Source of the DNA: Tumebacillus algifaecis
Lineage (GTDB): Bacteria; Bacillota; Bacilli; Tumebacillales; Tumebacillaceae
Reading direction: 5' to 3'
DNA length: 64,000 bases
NCBI RefSeq assembly: GCF_002243515.1
Contig: NZ_CP022657.1
Location: 1,665,001-1,729,000 of the forward strand
Made by a program: the position numbers and the translations under genes. Shown here piece after piece: positions 58,747 through 64,000 of the stretch; the stretch's first letter is position 1; each line of letters opens with the position of its first letter. The notes beneath the pieces were generated by a model. That model was not told the DNA's origin, ran no database searches, and was given only the letters and a program-made list of their open reading frames with translations.

Positions 58747-59205
58747 ATGCAGAGGAGCTCGTTTACAGAATCCCTCGCTGATCTGAAGTCTCGCGGAGTG
58801 CGTTTAACTCCGCAGCGGCAGATGATTCTGCGTTATTTGAAAGAGACGCATGAACATCCAACTGCCGAACAGATTTTTCATCAGGTTAGTCTGGAGTTCT
58901 CGGGAATCAGTATGGCGACGGTGTACAATACGTTGCACCGTTTGAAGGAGCTTGGCGTGATCCGCGAGCTGTCCTACGGTGACATGTCGAGCCGCTATGA
59001 CGGCAACGATTCGGAACATGCGCATCTGGTCTGTGAAACGTGTGGTAAGGTCGTCGATGTACCGTGTCCGCCTAAGGCGACTTTGGAGTCGCCGGAGCTG
59101 GACGCCTACGGGTATGCGGTCGGTTCGTATCGGTTGGAGTTTTACGGCATTTGCCCGAAGTGTCAAGCCGAAGAGATCGCGAAAGGAAATCCGGAACTGA
59201 ACTAA
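58747..59205 (+). CDS. peroxide regulator PerR, copy 2
   Basis: A 152-aa paralog of the preceding protein, identical in motifs: H37, D85, H91, H93, D104 and C96, C99, C136, C139. Identity with copy 1 is highest in residues 9-100 (ADLKSRG, ATVYNTL, DGNDSEHAHLVCE). It differs in its C-terminus and N-terminus. Its own PerR box upstream suggests autoregulation or control by copy 1. ATG after GGTGAGGTG. Confidence 0.87.
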   Translation: MQRSSFTESLADLKSRGVRLTPQRQMILRYLKETHEHPTAEQIFHQVSLEFSGISMATVYNTLHRLKELGVIRELSYGDMSSRYDGNDSEHAHLVCETCGKVVDVPCPPKATLESPELDAYGYAVGSYRLEFYGICPKCQAEEIAKGNPELN

Positions 59206-59236
59206 GCGTCCCGTCTGCTGTGGCGGGGCATTTTTT
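59206..59236 (+). terminator. weak hairpin and T run
   Basis: GTCCCG...CGGGGC with T6 after the second perR stop. Confidence 0.4.
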
Positions 59237-59262
59237 ATAGAGCATGAAAGGAGTCAGGCGAG

Positions 59263-60156
59263 ATGGGGTACTTGTTTGTGATCGCGGCGATGCTGATCTG
59301 GGGCAGTGTGGGCATTTTCGGACGCTGGGCCGACCAGCCGGCCACCGTCATCGTGTTTTATCGCGTGGTGTCGGCGTTTTTCGTACTCGGTCTGTTTCAG
59401 GTCGTGCGCGGCGGCGGATTGCGTAGGGCTTGGCAAGAGGCGGCTGGACAGTATGGCTGGGTGGTGTTTGGCGGGATTGTGTTGGCGCTGAACTGGATTT
59501 TCTTTTTCCAAGCGGTGACGTTGACATCGATGGCCAATGCAGTGCTGTCCTATTATGTGGCACCCGTGTTGGTCATGTTGCTCGCTCCGCTGTTGTTAAA
59601 AGAGAAGTTGGAGAAGCGAACGCTGTTCTATGTGGGGCTGGCGTTTCTCGGGACGCTGATCATGAATCCGTTGGGCGATGATGTCGGCGGCGATCATCTG
59701 CTCGGGATCTTGTCGGGGCTTGCCGCGGCATTTTTCTATGCGATGGTGACGATCTCCGGGAAAAAGGTGACCGGGATGCAGGCGCACACGCTGGTGCTGT
59801 GGCAGACTGGTGCGGCGACGTTGGTACTGCTGCCCTATCTGCTCTGGCAGGGCATGGTGTTGCCGCCCACTTCGTCGATCGCGGTGATGGTCGCGATCGG
59901 GGTGGTGCATACGGCACTGGCGCTGACGCTATATTTCATCGGGTTAAGCCGTGTGAAAGTGCAACATGTCGGCGTGCTGGGTTATCTGGACCCGGTCAGT
60001 GCGATTCTCTTTGCCTACCTGGTCTTTGCGGAAGCGCCAAGTATGGGAACTTGGATTGGGGGAACCCTAATCTTGGTAAGTTCATACTTGATTTTGCGCA
60101 CCAAGGAGACGGGAGGACGGCTCGATGGAGCGAAAGCGCAGGATGCGGCTACTTGA
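59263..60156 (+). CDS. EamA-family (DMT superfamily) transporter
   Basis: A 297-aa protein with ten membrane helices in two EamA repeats (about 5-135 and 145-285); AMLIWGSVGIFGRWADQP and LNWIFFFQAVTLTSMANAVLSYYVAP are typical. It probably exports a small metabolite. Start ATG 59263 after GAAAGGAG. A small frame overlaps the 3' end (60125). Confidence 0.87.
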   Translation: MGYLFVIAAMLIWGSVGIFGRWADQPATVIVFYRVVSAFFVLGLFQVVRGGGLRRAWQEAAGQYGWVVFGGIVLALNWIFFFQAVTLTSMANAVLSYYVAPVLVMLLAPLLLKEKLEKRTLFYVGLAFLGTLIMNPLGDDVGGDHLLGILSGLAAAFFYAMVTISGKKVTGMQAHTLVLWQTGAATLVLLPYLLWQGMVLPPTSSIAVMVAIGVVHTALALTLYFIGLSRVKVQHVGVLGYLDPVSAILFAYLVFAEAPSMGTWIGGTLILVSSYLILRTKETGGRLDGAKAQDAAT

Positions 60157-60490
60157 GAAAGGAATGCTGTATTTCATCTTGGCGAGCGGGTTGGCCGGCG
60201 TGTTGTTCATGTTTTATCTGAACGCCAAGGTGGAGGAGTGGAACGTGAAAATTGAGCCGCAAAAAGCCATTTCCCTCGATGTGAGGGAAATGGCTTTGTT
60301 ATACCCACTGCATGATGATCAGATCGCCATGCTTGATCGGTGTCATGAAGGTGGCGGGCAGCGCGTTGACCGAAAGTTTCAGATCGAGCGCACCGGGAGG
60401 ACGTTCGTCCTCAATCCGAATGTAGCGGAAGAGGTCGCTGACCACCGGCTGCCATTCGGGAGTGTCTGCTCCGTCAGACGTATGTGGTGA
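60125..60490 (+). CDS. small transmembrane frame without early stop (uncertain)
   Basis: ATG after GGGAGGAC begins MERKRRMRLLEKGMLYFILA then SGLAGVLFMFYLN, a convincing single membrane helix with basic start. The frame then runs through the terminator hairpin and 190 bp antisense into the FtsA-like gene before stopping at 60490. The first 45 codons look real; the tail does not. A lost stop codon or a sequencing error are possible. Confidence 0.35.
   Translation: MERKRRMRLLEKGMLYFILASGLAGVLFMFYLNAKVEEWNVKIEPQKAISLDVREMALLYPLHDDQIAMLDRCHEGGGQRVDRKFQIERTGRTFVLNPNVAEEVADHRLPFGSVCSVRRMW
60263..60297. terminator. terminator between EamA unit and FtsA-like gene
   Basis: Perfect 15-bp stem AAAGCCATTTCCCTC / GAGGGAAATGGCTTT; it serves the minus-strand gene (T run on that strand). 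Confidence 0.85.
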
Positions 60491-62518
60491 TTGGGGCTTG
60501 AAGATCAGCGAATCTCCATCGCGCACCAGGTCGTCCATGCCGGCAGGTTTGCCATTGAGATAGATCGGCGGTCGCGGCCCTTCGAGGTTGATCGGGCGGT
60601 TGTTGCAGATCACTCCGATCGCCTGGCCTGGATGCAGACTGTCATCATAGAAGAAGCGCACGGTGTAGTGGGGATCGGGCGTCGCCCCAAAATGCAGGGT
60701 ATCTCCGCTTTGCACCGCTGTATCAAGCGTTGCAGGCAGATCGTTCAGCATGATTTCGTAAGGCGTGTGTGGCATTGTCACCGACTCGCCATCAAGCGTG
60801 ATCGCAAAGCTGTGCGGCAAGTCGAGCAGTTCCCGTTCATAAGCTTGCAGATCGGGCAGGGCTTGCAAGACATGATCGACAGTCGTCGGGCGCTCCACGC
60901 TGATTTTTGCTCGGTCGGTAAGATGCGTGTCGGTTGTCGCCAACTCTCCGTTCATCAACAGACGAGCAGGCAGCATGTGCGTCTCGCCGCGGAACAGAAT
61001 GCTCAGCGGCTCCGGTAGCAGGTGCGGCGGCAACAGGTCGCCGATGACAGCCGATGCATCAACCCCAGATACGCCGCCGATCACTTCCAGTTCATCGCCG
61101 TGCTGGACGATGTCATCGAGTTTGGCTGGCTGGCCATTCAGCAAAAGTTGAGCGGGGGTGCCAAGCGTTCCGCGGATGACTTTTAGCTCACCCTGCACCT
61201 CCACGCTGAGTGCAAGACCGGGACGGCCATGCAGTTTGCGAATCTCCACGTCTGCTGCGATTAGGCAGTCGCCGACCGTGATCTGCCGGAACTCAAACAG
61301 GCGAAGCGATTTGCCGTTGACATGAATCGCTACAGAGGAAACCGGGTGTTGTAGCGCTGCCAAGGCGATTCCGATCGGTGTGACCGCCTGCGGACCGCTC
61401 AGCGCTTCGTGCTGTTCGGCGAGCTGTTTGATCGCATCGGTGCCACGAATGGCGACGCGCTCTTTGGGCAGTTTCAATTCGGCAGCCAGCAGGGGGCCGA
61501 GCATCGGCGTCTGCGAACCACCGCCGACCAGCATCACGGCTGCAGGCGCTTTTTGATTGAGTTTAAAGATTTCGTAGGAAATCTGAGTGGCGAGGCTGCG
61601 CACCTCTTCTTGAATCGATTCGATCACATCGCGTGCTGGCATGCTGTACCCCATGCCGAGCACGTCGTTGAACTCGACATGTTCTTCGGTCATCAGGCGG
61701 CGCTTGAGCTGTTCGGCGTCCGGGAAATCGAGCAGGTGGCGCTGGGAGAGCGCTTCGGTGATCTCGTCTCCGGCCACAGGCACCATCCCGTAGGCGACGA
61801 CGGTGCCTTCTGCAGTCAAAGCGATGTCTGACGTACCCGCACCGATATCGACGAGCACGAGGTTCAACTTGCGCATCGAAGGTGGAATCAACGCATTGAT
61901 CGCTGCAATCGGCTCGAGCGTCAATGCGGCCATCTCCAAATCGGCCCGTTCTAGCGCCATTTGCAACGAGTCGATGACGACGCGCGGCAGGAAGGTGGCG
62001 ATGATCTCGACGCTGGCCTTCAAGCCGATTTGGTCTTCCAGCGATCCGATCACGCTATCGTCGAGCGAATAGTGGACGACAGTGTAGCCGACACAGTGGT
62101 AGCGCGACGCATCGGGCGTCAATTCCTGCAAGTGACGTTCAGCTTGCTGAACGGCGGTCAGTTCCAAGGCGAGGACCACGTCGCGAGTGACGCGTTCCCC
62201 TTGAATGTTGCGATCGACGCGGGCGCGAACCGTTTTCAACGAGCGTCCTGCCGCTGCCACCGCCACTTTGCGCAGCGGGCCGGTTTTGCTTTCCAGTCTG
62301 GTTTTCACTTTGCGAATCACATCGGCGACCAATGAGACATCGTGGATCTGCCCGTCGAGCATGGCTCGAGTGGCATGTTCCTCGGCGACGGTGGCGGCAA
62401 TTTCGAGCTGCCCCTCCTGATTGAAGCGGGCGACGAGGCCGACAACCGATCGTGTGCCGATGTCGAGCGCAAAGATCTGTTCATCGTGCTGAGCCAAGCG
62501 AAGGTCCCCTCTTTCCAA
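60299..62518 (-). CDS. long FtsA-like actin-fold protein
   Basis: A 739-aa protein. Residues 10-400 show the FtsA/PilM ATPase plan: FALDIGTRSVVGLVA (phosphate 1), NLVLVDIGAGTSDIALTAEG (phosphate 2), VMLVGGGSQTPMLGPLLAAEL (adenosine). The following 340 residues contain repeated small beta-rich units with alternating text such as HGDELEVIGG, LLMNGELATTD, YLNGKPAGMDDLVRDGDSLIF, resembling several ubiquitin- or SLBB-like domains; the typical FtsA membrane helix is absent. Such long FtsA-like proteins occur in Firmicutes and their role is unclear; a cell-division or envelope role is inferred. Confidence 0.75.
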   Translation of the reverse strand: MERGDLRLAQHDEQIFALDIGTRSVVGLVARFNQEGQLEIAATVAEEHATRAMLDGQIHDVSLVADVIRKVKTRLESKTGPLRKVAVAAAGRSLKTVRARVDRNIQGERVTRDVVLALELTAVQQAERHLQELTPDASRYHCVGYTVVHYSLDDSVIGSLEDQIGLKASVEIIATFLPRVVIDSLQMALERADLEMAALTLEPIAAINALIPPSMRKLNLVLVDIGAGTSDIALTAEGTVVAYGMVPVAGDEITEALSQRHLLDFPDAEQLKRRLMTEEHVEFNDVLGMGYSMPARDVIESIQEEVRSLATQISYEIFKLNQKAPAAVMLVGGGSQTPMLGPLLAAELKLPKERVAIRGTDAIKQLAEQHEALSGPQAVTPIGIALAALQHPVSSVAIHVNGKSLRLFEFRQITVGDCLIAADVEIRKLHGRPGLALSVEVQGELKVIRGTLGTPAQLLLNGQPAKLDDIVQHGDELEVIGGVSGVDASAVIGDLLPPHLLPEPLSILFRGETHMLPARLLMNGELATTDTHLTDRAKISVERPTTVDHVLQALPDLQAYERELLDLPHSFAITLDGESVTMPHTPYEIMLNDLPATLDTAVQSGDTLHFGATPDPHYTVRFFYDDSLHPGQAIGVICNNRPINLEGPRPPIYLNGKPAGMDDLVRDGDSLIFKPQSPHTSDGADTPEWQPVVSDLFRYIRIEDERPPGALDLKLSVNALPATFMTPIKHGDLIIMQWV

Positions 62519-62523
62519 AAAGA

Positions 62524-63729
62524 TTATCGGGTGATGACCGCGAAGCCTTTTTCCTGTAAGCGCTTCAAAATCCGGTCTTGGTGAGCATGGTCGCGCGTCT
62601 CGATGTCGATTTCAACTTCCGCTTCCCCGAGCATGACGCGAGAGCCCATGCGGTGATGTTGGATGCCGATGATGTTGGCGCGTTCTTCGGCGAAAATGCC
62701 GAGGATGTCCTGAAGGACGCCCGGTTTGTCCGAGACGGTGGTGTTGATGCGCAGGTAGCGCCCAGCCTCGACCAGACCGCGCTCGATGATCCGCGACAGG
62801 AAGTTCACATCCACGTTGCCTCCAGAGATCAGCACCGCCACTTTTTTGTCGCGGAAGGGGAGTTTGTCGTAGAGGACGGCTGCTAAACCAGTCGCGCCTG
62901 CCCCTTCGACGACCATCTTGTTGCGCTCGACGGCGAGCAGCATGGCGCGGGCGATCTCTTCTTCTTCGACGGTGACGATGTGATCGACATATTGCTGCGT
63001 CAAGCGATAGGTGGAATCGCCAGGGCGGCGCACGCAAATCCCATCGGCGATCGTCGCCACCTTATCGAGTGTGCTGATCTCGCCCGCTTCAATCGAAGTC
63101 TTCATACAAGCGGCACCTGCCGCTTCCACACCGACGATTTGAATGTCTGGTTTGACCAGTTTGGCGGCCAGTGCGATACCAGCGATCAGCCCGCCGCCGC
63201 CGATCGGGGCGACGAGCGCGTCAACGTCGGGCAATTGTTCAAGGATTTCCAAAGCGATCGTGCCTTGACCTGCGATCACCGACGGGTCGTCAAAGGCATG
63301 GACGAACGTCAATCCGCGCTCCTGTTGCAGTTCCAAAGCTTTGGCATACGCTTCATCGTAGTTGCTACCGTGCAACACGACCTGTGCGCCGTAGCGTGCG
63401 GTCGCTTCCACTTTCGACAGCGCTGCTGCTTCCGGCATGACGATGATGCAGGGGATGCCTGCGTTGTTCGCGCCGTACGCCACACCCTGCGCATGGTTGC
63501 CAGCAGAGGCTGCGATCACTCCGCGCTCGCGCTCGGCGGTGGTCAGCGTGGCAATTTTGTGGAATGCCCCGCGAATCTTGAAGGAACCAGTCTTTTGCAG
63601 GTTCTCCAGCTTCATGTAAATCTCGTTGTGCGAAAGGTCGGAAAACGTTTTCGAATAGTCGAGCGGGGTATTGTGAATGACGCCTTTCAAATTGGCGCGG
63701 GCAGTGAGAAAATCATTTTTTGTGATCAA
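62524..63729 (-). CDS. ilvA: threonine ammonia-lyase with C-terminal ACT domain
   Basis: A 401-aa PLP enzyme that makes 2-oxobutyrate from threonine. The Schiff-base lysine lies in KTGSFKIRGAFHKI; AASAGNHAQGVAYGA and the glycine loop PIGGGGLIAGIALAAK bind PLP phosphate; the last 75 residues (RINTTVSDKPGVLQDILGIFAEERANIIGI in pieces) form an ACT domain. One ACT domain and length near 400 suit the biodegradative-like/allosteric single-ACT form. TTG 63729 (10 bases after AAAGG) is preferred over the GTG at 63738, which is adjacent to the ribosome site. 5 bp after its stop is the FtsA-like start, so the two are probably co-transcribed. Confidence 0.88.
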   Translation of the reverse strand: MITKNDFLTARANLKGVIHNTPLDYSKTFSDLSHNEIYMKLENLQKTGSFKIRGAFHKIATLTTAERERGVIAASAGNHAQGVAYGANNAGIPCIIVMPEAAALSKVEATARYGAQVVLHGSNYDEAYAKALELQQERGLTFVHAFDDPSVIAGQGTIALEILEQLPDVDALVAPIGGGGLIAGIALAAKLVKPDIQIVGVEAAGAACMKTSIEAGEISTLDKVATIADGICVRRPGDSTYRLTQQYVDHIVTVEEEEIARAMLLAVERNKMVVEGAGATGLAAVLYDKLPFRDKKVAVLISGGNVDVNFLSRIIERGLVEAGRYLRINTTVSDKPGVLQDILGIFAEERANIIGIQHHRMGSRVMLGEAEVEIDIETRDHAHQDRILKRLQEKGFAVITR

Positions 63730-63761
63730 AACAAGCACACCTTTCTATGCAGACACTTCTA

Positions 63762-63790
63762 TTGTCAATGGAGTTGTTATGTGCTATAAT
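63762..63790 (+). promoter_or_regulatory. promoter for the hisC-like gene
   Basis: TTGTCA (63762-63767) and TATAAT (63785-63790) with a 17-bp spacer, 124 bp before the ATG at 63914. No riboswitch was recognised in the leader. Confidence 0.75.
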
Positions 63791-63913
63791 CGGGATTAAA
63801 TTTTATGCTTTGCCGTGTTACAGTGAAGAAGCAATAGACAAATGGTGACAAGAATCTATTACATTCTACCATGAAAATCATGCATGAAAACAGCGTTCGG
63901 GAGGCATCGGTCC

Positions 63914-64000
63914 ATGTCACAAGAAATTTTGATCAATGTGCGGAAAAATCTGTTTGAGATTACGCCTTATGCGCCGGGGAAACCGATTTCCGATGTGAAG
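63914..64000 (+). CDS. hisC: probable histidinol-phosphate aminotransferase, N-terminal part
   Basis: The first 29 codons (MSQEILINVRKNLFEITPYA then PGKPISDVK) run off the window. PYAPGKP is the usual N-terminal segment of HisC-type aminotransferases. ATG after CGGGAGG. Only the start is visible, so other members of this aminotransferase group remain possible. Confidence 0.7.
   Translation, partial: MSQEILINVRKNLFEITPYAPGKPISDVK

Noticed and set aside
1-64000. tRNA, rRNA, CRISPR array, prophage or replication origin
   Set aside because: No recognisable sequence for any of these on either strand by reading.

Overview
The window looks like chromosome of a spore-forming Gram-positive bacterium (Firmicutes/Bacillota), most like Alicyclobacillaceae or Tumebacillus relatives. 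Grounds: strong AGGAGG-type ribosome sites, many TTG/GTG starts, small YjcZ-type spore proteins, YuiB, DUF2225, PerR with Bacillus-type ligand spacing, a Zur box, a LexA (DinR) box and a YheI/YheH drug exporter pair. The genus is inference; no rRNA or tRNA gene was seen.

1-11.5 kb is an AT-richer defence island. It opens with the end of a C5-cytosine DNA methyltransferase, converging on an AlwI-like type IIS restriction gene whose upstream partner is a small HTH-like protein with a perfect 22-bp palindrome before it. Next comes a divergent five-gene module: Z1-type superfamily II ATPase plus a 172-aa unknown on the minus strand, and a MORC/GHKL ATPase, a 285-aa unknown and a DUF6339 protein on the plus strand. 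This module is bracketed by two decayed, same-orientation IS21-type istA fragments; the right one is followed by a decayed ExeA-like transposition ATPase tail. An McrA-like HNH endonuclease follows. The restriction enzyme, methyltransferase, ATP-driven Z1/MORC pair and HNH gene suggest layered anti-phage defence and a modular, transposon-associated assembly.

11.9-13.4 kb holds an HTH+TPR regulator of RNPP (NprR-like) type, translationally coupled to an unlisted 42-codon secreted propeptide: a probable quorum-sensing pair.

13.5-64 kb is higher-GC core chromosome. Landmarks: a Zur-boxed COG0523 GTPase; a cyclophilin; an SLH-3D wall protein; two plant-type ferredoxins; a methionine gamma-lyase-like enzyme; an ABC exporter with a sulfite-oxidase-like protein; an orphan YolD gene with a LexA box; a GabT-like aminotransferase; a DUF72 gene behind an 11-copy hexanucleotide repeat; an Rrf2-iscS-iscU operon with two operator-like palindromes; a broken nitrite/sulfite reductase; fatty-acid genes (crotonase, acyl-CoA ligase); pyrophosphatase, CNNM and CorA transporters; a Gly/Pro/Gln-repeat protein; HD-GYP; YheI/YheH; a SufR-like regulator; Ca2+/H+ antiporter; lytic transglycosylase; NhaC; tandem PerR genes; a long FtsA-like protein; threonine ammonia-lyase; and the first codons of a probable HisC.
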